A DNA stretch of 64,000 nt, from contig OZ245892.1 in the NCBI GenBank assembly GCA_965229605.1, positions 1 to 64,000 on the forward strand. Direction: 5' to 3'. The stretch comes from G965229605 sp965229605. Its GTDB lineage: Bacteria > Pseudomonadota > Alphaproteobacteria > CBDDJK01. The position numbers were made by a program, and so were the translations under genes. Positions 25,552-34,470 of the stretch are shown piece after piece (the first letter of the stretch is position 1; each line of letters opens with the position of its first letter). The notes below the pieces were generated by a model. It saw only the letters and a program-made list of their open reading frames with translations, searched no databases and had not been told where the DNA came from.

Positions 25552-25654
25552 AAAATACCTTTCTTCTTGCCCATATAGCCAAAGCCCTTTTACCGACCTT
25601 GCAAGCCGAAAGCAAGATCATGAACAGGCTGAAAGCATAATAATTATTCAGGCT

Positions 25655-26731
25655 CTAAGCACTCCGCTCCAGCTGCCATGAAATCTCCTCTCCAGCACGA
25701 AAAGGAATGATGGTCTCCCCGTTCTCGACCTCAATTTTTTCAGGTACAGAAAAAGAGGTTTTAACCAGAGTCACCTGATCCCTATTCACCGGTAATCCAT
25801 AAAACCGCGCGCCGTTGAGACTGGCAAAACTCTCCAGATGATGAAGCGCGCCCATACTTTCAAAAATTTCAGCATACAGGCCCAAGCCTTCCAGACTGTT
25901 GAAAATACCCGCACAACCGCAAGCACTTTCCTTGGCGCCAACCGTATGCGGGGCAGAATCGGTGCCAAGAAAAAAGCAGGAAGCACCGCTGGTTGCCGCC
26001 TTTAGCACGGCCTCTCGGTGGCGTTCGCGCTTTAAAATCGGCAGGCAGTAATGATGCGGGCGCAAGCCTCCGGCAAAAAGCGCATTGCGGTTGAGCAATA
26101 AATGATGCGGGGTGATGGTGGCCCCAAGAAGCTGTTTTTCAGAGCCGGAGGATATATTCTCCTGAACATAGGCGGCAGCTTCTGCGGTTGTGATATGTTC
26201 AAGCACAATTCGCAAGGTTGGAAAGGCCGCACGCAAAGGCACCAGCACATCATCGATAAAGCGGGCTTCCCGATCAAAGATATCGCTTTCCGGGGAGGTG
26301 ATTTCGCCATGGATTAAAAGCGGCATCCCGATTTTTTCCATGGCCGCCAGGGTATTTTTGACTTTGTGCCAATGGGTGACACCGTGTGCAGAATGAGTTG
26401 TAGCATTGGCCGGATAGAGTTTAACCGCAGCCGCATCACCGCCTTGATAGGCTCTGGTGATATCTTCCGGGTTGCTGTCATCGGTCAGATAGAGGGTCAT
26501 CAAGGGAGTAAAGTCGGTTTGTGGAGGAAAGGCCGCCATGATGCGGGCGCGATAGGCCAGCAGGTCGGCATATGTGCAAACGGGGGGGGAGAGGTTGGGC
26601 ATGATGATCGCCCGGCGAAAGTTGCGGGCTGTGATTGGAGCCACGGCTTTTAAAAGGGCCCCGTCGCGCAAGTGGCAGTGAAAGTCATCTGGCGCGGTCA
26701 AGGTCAGTTTTTGAGTCATTTTTTGGGCCAT
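25655..26731 (-). CDS. pyrC: Dihydroorotase, class II
   Basis: PyrC interconverts carbamoyl aspartate and dihydroorotate in pyrimidine synthesis. The 358-residue product has the zinc ligands of the homodimeric class II enzyme: HCH in DDFHCHLRDG, the lysine that is carboxylated in AVKLYPANATT, His in LLIHGE and ITPHHL, and the catalytic Asp in FFLGTDSAPH. ATG 26731 has an AAAAGGA site and overlaps the 3' end of the glycosyltransferase gene by 16 bp, so they form a pair. Confidence 0.95.
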   Translation of the reverse strand: MAQKMTQKLTLTAPDDFHCHLRDGALLKAVAPITARNFRRAIIMPNLSPPVCTYADLLAYRARIMAAFPPQTDFTPLMTLYLTDDSNPEDITRAYQGGDAAAVKLYPANATTHSAHGVTHWHKVKNTLAAMEKIGMPLLIHGEITSPESDIFDREARFIDDVLVPLRAAFPTLRIVLEHITTAEAAAYVQENISSGSEKQLLGATITPHHLLLNRNALFAGGLRPHHYCLPILKRERHREAVLKAATSGASCFFLGTDSAPHTVGAKESACGCAGIFNSLEGLGLYAEIFESMGALHHLESFASLNGARFYGLPVNRDQVTLVKTSFSVPEKIEVENGETIIPFRAGEEISWQLERSA

Positions 26732-27681
26732 TTTGGGGTCCTTTTTAATAGCCTGCAGGCTTCATTATGAACATGCTCGACCGATAAATCCAGCATATAG
26801 CTTTGGCCGCTTTGATGGTAAAAGTCTTTATCCTTTATGATATCTTTAAAGCTGCGTGGGCCGCGCACGCTGGCTCCGCAAGGGCCCAAAGGCCCATAGC
26901 GCGTTTCGTCAGAAGGTCCGAAAAGCCCAAGGGTCGGGCAGCCAGCGGCGGTTGCAAGATGCATGGCCCCGCTGTCGTTGCTGATGCAAAGCCGGGCCTG
27001 TCTTAAAAAGGCCCCGGCGGAAAGCAAATCATGATTGGACAGGTCAATAATGGTCTGATCTTTAATATTTTTCTTAAATTCATTGGTCAAATGCTGGTCA
27101 TTCGCATCGCCAAGCAAAGCAATCTGCGCATCAGCAAGCTCGGGCAATCTGCAAAGGTCTTTGGTCAGTTTAATGAATCGTTCCAGTGGCCAGATTTTGC
27201 CGCGCCAGTTGGCCCCGATACCCAGGGCCAGGATCGGCGGTCTTGCCGGTTCTTGCGTTTTTGTCTGACGTGACGCATCCAGAAACAGGCAAGGTGGCGG
27301 CAAGTCGGTTTGTCCGATCATACGGGCCAGCGTGGTCAGCTGATGGTCGCCGGGTCTATGGCGCGGAGGCTTCAAGCGGGTCTGTGCGGACAGGAAAGAG
27401 GCCAAAAGGCTACCGCGCAAGTCAATGACCTGGTCCCATTTTGTTCCGACGGTTTTCTTCCAGAGTTGGAACCAATGGAGGTGCCAGGGTTGTTTTTGCA
27501 CAATAATCAGACGAGACAGCCCGGGCATATGTTGAAACAGGGGGGCAGGTGCGGGTCCTGTAGCGACGGTTATCTGGATATCCGGGGTCTTTTGCAGAAT
27601 ATCTGCGAGCAGCGCGGTTGACAGGAGTGCATCGCCGATTCGGTTTGATGTGATAAAGAGGAGTTGAGGCACTGTTTTCAT
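26716..27681 (-). CDS. Glycosyltransferase family 9 (ADP-heptose:LPS heptosyltransferase-like)
   Basis: Family 9 enzymes add heptose to the lipopolysaccharide core at the cytoplasmic face. The 321-residue product shows ITSNRIGDALLSTALLADI at the N-terminus, the family nucleotide-binding region LGIGANWRGKIWPLERF, and CISNDSGAMHLATAAGCPTLGLFGPSDETRYGPLG, which binds the ADP-sugar. Length and both Rossmann halves are complete. WaaC or WaaF type cannot be separated. It overlaps pyrC by 16 bp and is divergent from alaX. Confidence 0.88.
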   Translation of the reverse strand: MKTVPQLLFITSNRIGDALLSTALLADILQKTPDIQITVATGPAPAPLFQHMPGLSRLIIVQKQPWHLHWFQLWKKTVGTKWDQVIDLRGSLLASFLSAQTRLKPPRHRPGDHQLTTLARMIGQTDLPPPCLFLDASRQTKTQEPARPPILALGIGANWRGKIWPLERFIKLTKDLCRLPELADAQIALLGDANDQHLTNEFKKNIKDQTIIDLSNHDLLSAGAFLRQARLCISNDSGAMHLATAAGCPTLGLFGPSDETRYGPLGPCGASVRGPRSFKDIIKDKDFYHQSGQSYMLDLSVEHVHNEACRLLKRTPKWPKK

Positions 27682-27787
27682 CGTAACTGTTTTTTGACAA
27701 GGGCGAGAACTGTGTTTAAACCATGCCGATGCGGAGCGAAGAGATCAAGATATAATCATCAAGAGCTTTTAATTTCGGGAGAAAAGA

Positions 27788-28516
27788 ATGACTTATCCGG
27801 CGACTTCTGCGGATTTCAACCAGGATGCTTATGCGCGGAGTTTTAGGGCTTCGGTTCTTGATGTGGTTGAGGATATGGTTCTTCTGGATCGGACTTTATT
27901 TTATCCTGAAGGCGGCGGGCAGCCTGGAGATCAGGGGCAGCTTCGGCTTGAGGACGGGCAGACATTGACGATCACGGACACCCGGCAGGATCGGGAGACT
28001 CGTCGTTTTATCTGGCATCAGTTTAGTCAAGACCCGGCTTTGCTTTTGAAGGGGAGTATGGTTTCGGCGGAAATAGACTGGGCGCGGCGTTATCGACATA
28101 TGCGGATGCATACGGCGCTTCATCTTTTATGCAGGGTGGTGGAGGCCCCGGTCACGGGCTGTGCGATCACGGCAGAGAAGGGGCGCATAGACTTTGACAT
28201 CCCGGAGCAAGTGCTGGCTAAAGAGGACATCACCGAACGGCTTGCCGGTTTGATTGCAAGGAAGGCTGCGGTTACGGCAGATATCTATCCGGCGGAGGAG
28301 GTGCTTTCAAAGCCCGGGCTGGTGCGGCCGGATTTAATGCCGCCGGTCAAGGAAGGCAAAATCCGGCTGGTTAATATTGAGGGCATTGACCTGCAGCCTT
28401 GCGGCGGGACTCATGTGCGGAATATTGAGGAAATCGGCGCGGTAACTTGCACAAAGATTGAAAAGAAGGGTCGCAATAACCGGCGAGTCACCCTGCGCTT
28501 TACGGATGATTTATAA
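27788..28516 (+). CDS. Alanyl-tRNA editing protein AlaX (medium form)
   Basis: AlaX proteins hydrolyse mischarged Ser-tRNA(Ala) or Gly-tRNA(Ala) in trans. The 242-residue product has the AlaRS-like N-terminal barrel (RTLFYPEGGGQPGDQGQL) and the second domain with zinc ligands His-x3-His in RMHTALHLLC and Cys/His in CGGTHVRNIEEIG. Size places it with AlaX-M. It starts at ATG 27788 after a GGGAG site and is followed 19 bp later by the ppsR gene, with which it may be cotranscribed. Confidence 0.93.
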   Translation: MTYPATSADFNQDAYARSFRASVLDVVEDMVLLDRTLFYPEGGGQPGDQGQLRLEDGQTLTITDTRQDRETRRFIWHQFSQDPALLLKGSMVSAEIDWARRYRHMRMHTALHLLCRVVEAPVTGCAITAEKGRIDFDIPEQVLAKEDITERLAGLIARKAAVTADIYPAEEVLSKPGLVRPDLMPPVKEGKIRLVNIEGIDLQPCGGTHVRNIEEIGAVTCTKIEKKGRNNRRVTLRFTDDL

Positions 28517-28535
28517 GTCGTAGCAGAGTTTAACG

Positions 28536-29426
28536 ATGCCTGAACTTGACCGTCTTTCCATGCATCTTGTCTCCGATTCGACTGGAGAGACCGTTCAAAG
28601 CCTTGCCCATGCGGCGGCTGCCCAGTTTGATGATGTTGAAATCAATGATCATGTCTGGCCGATGATCCGCACCAGCAACGAGCTTGGCACGGTTCTGGAC
28701 AAAATTGCCGAGGATCCGGGCGTGGTCCTTTACACCCTGGTCAATCCGGAGTTCCGCCAGAAAGTGGTGACATTTTGCCGTGAGCGCCAGATTCCGGCGA
28801 TGTCGGTTCTTGATCCATTGATTGATCTCTTGTCGCGGACTTTGGGAAGGCCTCCGCGCCGTCAGCCAGGGTTGCAGCATCTGATGGACGGTGATTATTT
28901 TGGCCGGATAGATGCCATGCATTATGCGCTGGCCCACGATGACGGACAAGGCGAACAGACGCTTTTTCAGGCTGATGTTGTGGTGATCGGGGTATCGCGG
29001 ACCTCCAAAACGCCGACCTGTATGTATCTGGCCAACCGGGGCATTAAAGTCGCCAATGTGCCTTTTGTTGCTGGTATCGGGCTGCCTGCAACTGTTGTTG
29101 AAACCTGTGTTGAGCGTTCATCCGGGCCGCAGCCTTTGTTGACTGTCGGGCTGATCAAAGACCCGGACCGGCTGGTGCAGGTGCGCTTGCAACGGTTGAA
29201 AATGCTGTCCGCAGACGACGGGGGCGATTATGTTGATCTGGAGCGGGTTGAGGAAGAAATGCAGGATTTCCGCCGACTTTGTGCGCGTCACCGCTGGCCG
29301 GTTATTGATGTGACCAGGCGGTCGATTGAAGAAACCGCAGCCACGATCTTGAAAATGGTTGAACGAAACCGGCCTAATCTTTCAGGTGATGTTCCAGCTC
29401 CTGATGTTTCGGATCAAACAGCGTAA
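28536..29426 (+). CDS. ppsR: Pyruvate,phosphate dikinase regulatory protein (kinase/phosphorylase)
   Basis: The DUF299 family phosphorylates and dephosphorylates PPDK or PEP synthase, using ADP and phosphate. The 296-residue product contains LVSDSTGETVQSLAHAA at the N-terminus, the nucleotide-binding P-loop GVSRTSKTPTCMYLANRG, and GIGLPATVV. It is full length. Its 3' end overlaps an alternative upstream start of maf. It heads a ppsR-maf-adenosine kinase run with very short spacing. Confidence 0.93.
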   Translation: MPELDRLSMHLVSDSTGETVQSLAHAAAAQFDDVEINDHVWPMIRTSNELGTVLDKIAEDPGVVLYTLVNPEFRQKVVTFCRERQIPAMSVLDPLIDLLSRTLGRPPRRQPGLQHLMDGDYFGRIDAMHYALAHDDGQGEQTLFQADVVVIGVSRTSKTPTCMYLANRGIKVANVPFVAGIGLPATVVETCVERSSGPQPLLTVGLIKDPDRLVQVRLQRLKMLSADDGGDYVDLERVEEEMQDFRRLCARHRWPVIDVTRRSIEETAATILKMVERNRPNLSGDVPAPDVSDQTA

Positions 29427-29436
29427 AGACAAAGCG

Positions 29437-30045
29437 ATGCGTGAAAATGAGTCCCCTTTTTTAATACTGGCATCGGGCAGTGCCACCCGGGCCAAACTGC
29501 TAAATGCTGCCGGGGTGGAATTTCAGATTGATATTTCCAATCTCGATGAGGATGTGATCAAAAGGGAAGGGGCTGACCTTGCCCCAGAGGACCTGGCCAT
29601 TTTGCTGGCCCGGCGCAAAGCCCAGCATGTCGCCCGCCGCCATCCGGGGAAGTTTGTGCTGGGGGCCGACCAGATTCTGGTTTGTGACGGGCAACGGTTT
29701 GACAAGCCGCCGGATATTGAAACCCTGCGTCAGCAGCTTCTTTCCTTGCGCGGGCGGGCGCATGTTCTGATCAGTGCTCTATCGATAGAGCGCGAAGGGG
29801 CGCAAGTCTGGTCCTGTTGTGAAAAGGCCCATCTTCAAGTCCGTTCGTTCAGCGATGATTTTCTGGAGTCCTATCTTGAGCAAGAGGACAAGGACGGGGC
29901 CTTTCGGGCGGTTGGCGGCTATCGGCTGGAAGGCATGGGCGCACAGTTGTTTGACAGGATTTCAGGTGATTTTTTCACGGTTTTGGGCTTGCCGCTTTTG
30001 CCCTTGCTGTCTTTCTTGCGTGATCAGGAGATTTTAAAAGAATGA
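29437..30045 (+). CDS. Maf-like nucleoside triphosphate pyrophosphatase
   Basis: Maf proteins hydrolyse modified or canonical nucleoside triphosphates to monophosphates. ATG 29437 is chosen over an upstream in-frame start (29359) because family members begin just before LILASGSATRAKLL. The 202-residue product has that motif, the LARRKAQHVARR helix and the catalytic Asp in VLGADQILVCDG. The C-terminal GGYRLEGMGAQLFDRISGDFFTVLGLPLLPLL is conserved. It follows ppsR by 10 bp and overlaps the kinase gene by ATGA. Confidence 0.92.
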   Translation: MRENESPFLILASGSATRAKLLNAAGVEFQIDISNLDEDVIKREGADLAPEDLAILLARRKAQHVARRHPGKFVLGADQILVCDGQRFDKPPDIETLRQQLLSLRGRAHVLISALSIEREGAQVWSCCEKAHLQVRSFSDDFLESYLEQEDKDGAFRAVGGYRLEGMGAQLFDRISGDFFTVLGLPLLPLLSFLRDQEILKE

Positions 30046-31040
30046 GTAAATCCGAACCATTAGAAGTTATTGGCATTGGCAATGCCCTGGTTGATATTCT
30101 GGCCGAGGTTGAAGATAGCTTCCTTGCACAGGCCGGGCTGGCAAAAGGGGCCATGACCCTGATTGATGGTGATCAGTCCGATGCGTTGCGCAAGCAATTA
30201 TCTGAAAAAGCGGCCTTAACCAGTGGCGGTTCGGCAGGCAATACAATGGCTGGCTTTGCCGCAATGGGGGGGCATGGCGGCTATCTTGGCAAGCTCGGGG
30301 CGGATAAATATGGCGATGCCTTTCTGGATGATCTGAACAAGCTCGGCCTTGCCTGCGGACAAGCCCCGCGCCACGAAAGCCTTGGCACCGGAAGCTGTCT
30401 GGTCATGACCACGCCCGATGCCCAGCGTACCATGGCAACTTGTCTGGGGGCCGCAACCGAATTTTCCCCGGCCGATCTTGATATCGAGATGATCAAGGCG
30501 TCAAAAATTGCCTATCTTGAAGGCTATCTTTTTGACCAGCCCCCGGCCAAACAGGCGTTCCGTGCGGCGGCTGACCTGTCCAAAGCTGCTGGAAACCTTG
30601 TCGCCCTGACGCTTTCTGACCGTTTTTGTGTGGATCGCCATCAACAGGATTTCCACGCTCTTATCAAAGGCCCGGTCGATATTCTCTTTGCCAACGAGGA
30701 TGAAGCCAGCGCGCTCTTTGCGACCTCTGATTTGCAGGAAATCACTGATTCTCTGCGGTCCCTTTGCAGCATCAGCCTGATCACACGGGCCGAAAAAGGG
30801 TCGGTCATTATAACAGAGTCGCAGGTGATCGAGGTCGAAGCCATCCCGCCCGTGCAGCTGCTGGACAGCAACGGTGCCGGGGATGCCTTTGCTGCCGGGT
30901 TTCTTTTTGGCTATACCCGCAAAGCCCCATTGGCTGCGGCAGCCCGTCTGGGCTCGGCAGTTGCCAGCGAGGTGATCAGCCATTTCGGAGGACGCGCCCA
31001 AACGGACCTGAAAACCCTGGTCACCCGCTATCTTTCTTGA
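30042..31040 (+). CDS. Adenosine kinase-like PfkB-family sugar kinase
   Basis: The PfkB kinase phosphorylates a nucleoside or sugar. The 332-residue product starts with VIGIGNALVDILAEVED, has the substrate-binding GGSAGNTMAGFAAMGG, and ends with the ATP-site signature DSNGAGDAFAAGFLFGY, whose Asp is the catalytic base. This type is annotated as adenosine kinase in alphaproteobacteria. It is translationally coupled to maf, fitting a nucleotide salvage or clean-up role. A possible hairpin (GGGTTTTG with CAAAAACCC, 31121-31147) follows. Confidence 0.88.
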   Translation: MSKSEPLEVIGIGNALVDILAEVEDSFLAQAGLAKGAMTLIDGDQSDALRKQLSEKAALTSGGSAGNTMAGFAAMGGHGGYLGKLGADKYGDAFLDDLNKLGLACGQAPRHESLGTGSCLVMTTPDAQRTMATCLGAATEFSPADLDIEMIKASKIAYLEGYLFDQPPAKQAFRAAADLSKAAGNLVALTLSDRFCVDRHQQDFHALIKGPVDILFANEDEASALFATSDLQEITDSLRSLCSISLITRAEKGSVIITESQVIEVEAIPPVQLLDSNGAGDAFAAGFLFGYTRKAPLAAAARLGSAVASEVISHFGGRAQTDLKTLVTRYLS

Positions 31041-31346
31041 TTATCCTGTATTTAAGGCTTGACGGGCTGGGGCCACGTCTATAACAGGGGCCAGTCGATT
31101 GGCGGCGGCTGTAGGCTGTCGGGTTTTGCGTGTTTGATCAAAAACCCTGCAAAACTTGGCTTGAAAGGGCCTAAACGCGCTGGCAACGGTGAAATATAAA
31201 GATACCCTCCCCCTTATTATAATCGGGCGAGATTATAAACAGGCGGGATTAAAGACAGATTTTATAAACGGGTCTGTCGTTGTGAACAGCGCATCTTATG
31301 CGTCGCAGAAGACATTTTGTGTGTTTATTTGTGATTGGAGTCCAGT
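31041..31346 (+). promoter_or_regulatory. 306-bp leader of the spc ribosomal operon with candidate promoter
   Basis: No gene is seen. TTGACG (31059-31064), a 17-base spacer and TAACAG (31082-31087) make a good sigma-70-type promoter. It is followed by an imperfect hairpin at 31121-31147 and AT-rich sequence (31190-31260). rplN starts at 31347. The promoter here implies that this block is transcribed separately from an S10 operon elsewhere. The leader may contain an autogenous control site, but I cannot show one. Confidence 0.5.
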
Positions 31347-31715
31347 ATGATACAAATGCAATCGACACTAGATGTTGCGGATAATTCCGGCGCACGAAAG
31401 GTCATGTGCATCAAGGTGCTGGGCGGTTCCAAGCGCAAATATGCGTCTGTCGGGGATGTGATTGTGGTTTCTGTCAAGGAAGCCATTCCGCGTGGCAAGG
31501 TTAAGAAGGGCAGTGTCCAGCGTGCGGTTGTTGTTCGCACGGCGAAGGATATTCAGCGTCCGGATGGTTCGACGATTCGCTTTGATTCGAATGCGGCGGT
31601 TTTGATCACCAAGCAGAACGAGCCGATAGGCACCCGTATTTTTGGCCCGATTGTTCGGGAGTTACGGGCGAAGCGTTTTATGAAGATTATTTCTTTGGCG
31701 CCTGAAGTTTTATAA
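31347..31715 (+). CDS. rplN: 50S ribosomal protein L14
   Basis: L14 is a core 50S protein at the subunit interface. ATG 31347, after TTGGAG, gives 122 residues beginning MIQMQSTLDVADNSGA; the GTRIFGPIVRELR and final KIISLAPEVL are invariant. It is the first ribosomal gene of this block: the usual upstream neighbours rpsQ and rpmC are absent and an adenosine kinase-like gene takes their place. Confidence 0.98.
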   Translation: MIQMQSTLDVADNSGARKVMCIKVLGGSKRKYASVGDVIVVSVKEAIPRGKVKKGSVQRAVVVRTAKDIQRPDGSTIRFDSNAAVLITKQNEPIGTRIFGPIVRELRAKRFMKIISLAPEVL

Positions 31716-31729
31716 AAGGACGATTCGCG

Positions 31730-32047
31730 ATGGCACAAAAAATTAAAAAAGGGGACCGGGTTGAAGTCCTTGCTGGTCGCAATCGCGGGCAGCGTGGAGA
31801 CATTTTGCGGATACTCCCGGATACGGGCAAGGCGATTGTTCAGGGGGTTAATCTTGCGTTGCGTCACACGCGCCAGAGTCAGACGTCACAAGGCGGGATT
31901 ATTTCCAAGGAGATGCCGTTAAATCTGTCCAATCTTGCTTTGATAGACCCGGCGGATGACAAGCCGGTTCGTGTCGGGTTCAAGACGGACGAGGACGGAC
32001 GCAAGCGGCGTTATGCCAAGCGTTCTGGCCAATTTATTGATTCGTAA
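31730..32047 (+). CDS. rplX: 50S ribosomal protein L24
   Basis: The 105-residue protein has the KOW motif (KIKKGDRVEVLAGRNRGQRGDIL) and the VRVGFKTDEDGRKRRYAKRSG C-terminus. L24 nucleates 50S assembly on 23S rRNA. It starts 14 bp after rplN with a AAAGGACG site and uses many G/T-ending codons. Confidence 0.98.
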   Translation: MAQKIKKGDRVEVLAGRNRGQRGDILRILPDTGKAIVQGVNLALRHTRQSQTSQGGIISKEMPLNLSNLALIDPADDKPVRVGFKTDEDGRKRRYAKRSGQFIDS

Positions 32048-32066
32048 ATGAGGGATCGTGACCGTT

Positions 32067-32615
32067 ATGTCTTATAAGCCACGTTTACAAGCGATGTATG
32101 AAGACAAGGTGCGCAAGGCCTTGAACGAGGAGTTTTCCTATCGGAACCCGATGCAGATTCCGCGTCTGGAGAAGATTGTGGTGAATATGGGGGTTGGGAG
32201 TGCGACGGCGGACCGCAAGAAGCTGACGAATGCGATGGATAGTTTGCGGGTGATAGCGGGTCAGCAGCCTGTTCCGACGCGGGCGAAGAAGTCGGTTGCG
32301 TCTTTTAAGCTGCGCGAGGGCATGAGCATTGGCTGCAAGGTGACGTTGCGAGGTCAACGGATGTATGAGTTTCTGGATCGGCTGATTACGGTTGCGATGC
32401 CGCGTATTCGGGATTTTCGGGGGATCAGCGGCAAGAGTTTTGACGGTCACGGCAATTTTGCGATGGGGTTGAAGGAGCAGATTGTCTTTCCTGAAATTGA
32501 CTATGACAAGGTGGAAGACGTGATCGGGATGGATGTTGTGATTTGCACGAGTGCTGCGAATGATACCGAGGCAAAAGCGATGCTCAAGCATTTTAACATG
32601 CCTTTTTACAGCTGA
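32067..32615 (+). CDS. rplE: 50S ribosomal protein L5
   Basis: L5 binds 5S rRNA in the central protuberance. ATG 32067 is preferred to GTG 32058, because AGGGA at 32051-32055 is better spaced for it. The 182-residue product has PRLEKIVVNMGVGSA, SIGCKVTLRG and RDFRGISGKSFDGHGNFAMG, all conserved. Codons end in G far more often than in rplF and rplR of the same operon. Confidence 0.98.
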   Translation: MSYKPRLQAMYEDKVRKALNEEFSYRNPMQIPRLEKIVVNMGVGSATADRKKLTNAMDSLRVIAGQQPVPTRAKKSVASFKLREGMSIGCKVTLRGQRMYEFLDRLITVAMPRIRDFRGISGKSFDGHGNFAMGLKEQIVFPEIDYDKVEDVIGMDVVICTSAANDTEAKAMLKHFNMPFYS

Positions 32616-32646
32616 AGTTAAAGGCTTTGATGATCAGGAGACGTGA

Positions 32647-32952
32647 ATGGCAAAGCAAAGTTTAATCAACCGCGACAAGAAACGCGCCCGGATGCAGGCA
32701 CAATGTGCTGCGCGTCGTTTGGCTTTAAAGAAGCAGATTCATGACCGCTCCTTATCGCCGGAAGCGCGTTTTGCTGCGCAGCTCAGCCTGGATAAATTGC
32801 CAAAGAATGCGTCTCCGGTTCGGCTTCATAACCGCTGCGAGATCACAGGCCGCTCGAAAGGCTTCTATCGCAAATTCCGGATTTCGCGGATTATGCTCCG
32901 TGACATGGCTGCGCGTGGGCTGCTCCCCGGGGTGGTCAAGGCCAGCTGGTAG
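32647..32952 (+). CDS. rpsN: 30S ribosomal protein S14
   Basis: The 101-residue form lacks the CxxC zinc ribbon, so it is the long, zinc-independent type. Conserved segments are NRDKKRARM, RNRCEITGR-like (HNRCEITGRSKGFYRKF) and the C-terminal LPGVVKASW. The start at 32647 follows AGGAGACGTGA. Confidence 0.98.
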   Translation: MAKQSLINRDKKRARMQAQCAARRLALKKQIHDRSLSPEARFAAQLSLDKLPKNASPVRLHNRCEITGRSKGFYRKFRISRIMLRDMAARGLLPGVVKASW

Positions 32953-33025
32953 AACCGGCCTATAATATAGAAAGCGGGACACAATGAATATACACTCAAC
33001 CAAGGTCAGGCAGGGGATAATCTAA

Positions 33026-33424
33026 ATGTCGATGAGCGATCCTTTATCGGATATGCTAAGCCGTATTCGCAATGGTCAGATGGCTGGCAAGTCCACGGTT
33101 GCGGTTCCGGCTTCGCAGATTAAAGCCAAGGTTCTGGATGTCTTGATCCGGGAGGGTTTTATCCGTGGCTATAGCGAGACGATTGTGCGCACGGGCATCC
33201 GCGAGTTCACGGTGGAGTTGAAATATGACGAGGGGCAACCGGTTATTCGGGAGCTCTCGCGGGTTTCCAGGCCCGGGCAGCGGGTTTACTCTGCGATTAA
33301 GGATCTTCCGCGCGTTTACAATGGCTTAGGTGTTTCGATAGTCTCGACCTCCAAGGGCGTGATGAGTGATCATGAGGCCAGGCAAGCCAATGTTGGCGGC
33401 GAGATTTTGTGCAAGGTTTTCTAG
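33026..33424 (+). CDS. rpsH: 30S ribosomal protein S8
   Basis: S8 binds 16S rRNA and in some bacteria controls the spc operon. The 132-residue protein has DPLSDMLSRIRNGQMA and the C-terminal ISTSKGVMSD-like VSTSKGVMSDHEARQANVGGEILC. Its TAG stop is the first three bases of a TAGGGTC dyad (33422-33436), so the repeat supplies or preserves the stop codon. Confidence 0.98.
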   Translation: MSMSDPLSDMLSRIRNGQMAGKSTVAVPASQIKAKVLDVLIREGFIRGYSETIVRTGIREFTVELKYDEGQPVIRELSRVSRPGQRVYSAIKDLPRVYNGLGVSIVSTSKGVMSDHEARQANVGGEILCKVF

Positions 33425-33436
33425 GGTCAGGACCCC
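33422..33436. repeat. TAGGGTC dyad overlapping the rpsH stop codon
   Basis: TAGGGTCAGGACCCC begins with the TAG stop of rpsH. The right arm keeps GACCC but the terminal TA is displaced by two bases (CCTTAA). It occupies the rpsH-rplF gap inside the ribosomal operon. Confidence 0.8.
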
Positions 33437-33478
33437 TTAACTTTAATAGAAGAAACCAGATAGAGCGGGTAAAATATT

Positions 33479-34036
33479 ATGTCACGGGTTGGAAAATATC
33501 CAGTCGCGCTCCCTGACGGGGTTGAGGCTAAAATCACAGATGGCGTCTTTGAGGCCAAAGGCAAGTTTGGCACCCAGTCGGTCAAGATGCTGGATTATGT
33601 GGATGTCACGCTTGGCGAAGGAGCCGATGGCCGCAATGTCACGGTGACCCCGCGCGTTTTGACCAAGCGGGCGCGGCAGAACTGGGGCACCATGCGGGCC
33701 CTGATCAATAATGCTGTGATCGGCGCAGATCGTGGCTTTACCCGGCGGCTTGGCCTTTCCGGGGTGGGCTATCGTGTGACAAGTGCCGGGTCCAACCTCA
33801 AACTGTCGCTTGGGCTTAGCCATGAAGTTGTCCATCCGATTCCCTCTGATATCAAGGCGACCATCGAAGGTGACCGTAGCCCGGTGATCGTGTTGACCGG
33901 TGCCTCCAAACAGCGGGTTGGGCAGGTGGCCAGTGACATCAAAAGCTATCGCCGTCCTGAACCTTATGGCGGCAAGGGTATTCGCTATGAAGGCGAATTT
34001 ATCCTGCGCAAAGAAGGCAAGAAGAAGAAAAAATAG
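33479..34036 (+). CDS. rplF: 50S ribosomal protein L6
   Basis: The 185-residue protein begins MSRVGKYPVALPDGV and carries LRLSLGLSHEV-like (LKLSLGLSHEVVHPIP) and RRPEPYGGKGIRYEGE segments typical of L6, which lies near the factor-binding site. A C-terminal run of lysines ends it. It starts 54 bp after rpsH, across the TAGGGTC dyad. Confidence 0.98.
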   Translation: MSRVGKYPVALPDGVEAKITDGVFEAKGKFGTQSVKMLDYVDVTLGEGADGRNVTVTPRVLTKRARQNWGTMRALINNAVIGADRGFTRRLGLSGVGYRVTSAGSNLKLSLGLSHEVVHPIPSDIKATIEGDRSPVIVLTGASKQRVGQVASDIKSYRRPEPYGGKGIRYEGEFILRKEGKKKKK

Positions 34037-34045
34037 GTATAGGTC

Positions 34046-34405
34046 ATGGACAAGAAATCGCTTTTTATACGCCGCCAACAGCGCACACGCTATCAAATTC
34101 GCCAGAAGTCTTCTGGACGCCCCCGGGTTTCAGTCTTTCGCTCGGCCCGCCATATTTATGCGCAGATCATTGATGATGCACAAGGCCGCACCCTGGCCCA
34201 GGCGTCCAGTCTTGACAAGGACTTGCGCAAAACTCTGGCGCAAGGCGGCAATAAGGAAGCAGCCGGAGCGGTCGGCAAACTTTTGGCTGAACGGGCCGTA
34301 AAAGCTGGACTGGCGCAGGTGGCCTTTGATCGTGGAGGCTATAAATACCATGGCCGGATCAAGGAACTGGCCGATGCGCTACGCGCTGGCGGATTAGACT
34401 TTTAA
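34046..34405 (+). CDS. rplR: 50S ribosomal protein L18
   Basis: The 119-residue protein has the RTRYQIRQKSSGRPRVSVFRS and VAFDRGGYKYHGRIKELADALR segments that contact 5S rRNA. It follows rplF by 9 bp. Confidence 0.98.
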   Translation: MDKKSLFIRRQQRTRYQIRQKSSGRPRVSVFRSARHIYAQIIDDAQGRTLAQASSLDKDLRKTLAQGGNKEAAGAVGKLLAERAVKAGLAQVAFDRGGYKYHGRIKELADALRAGGLDF

Positions 34406-34470
34406 TTGAGCTTTTTAGTCAAGATAACCCAAACGAAACAGAAGATATAATCAGAAATAGGGGATAACGC

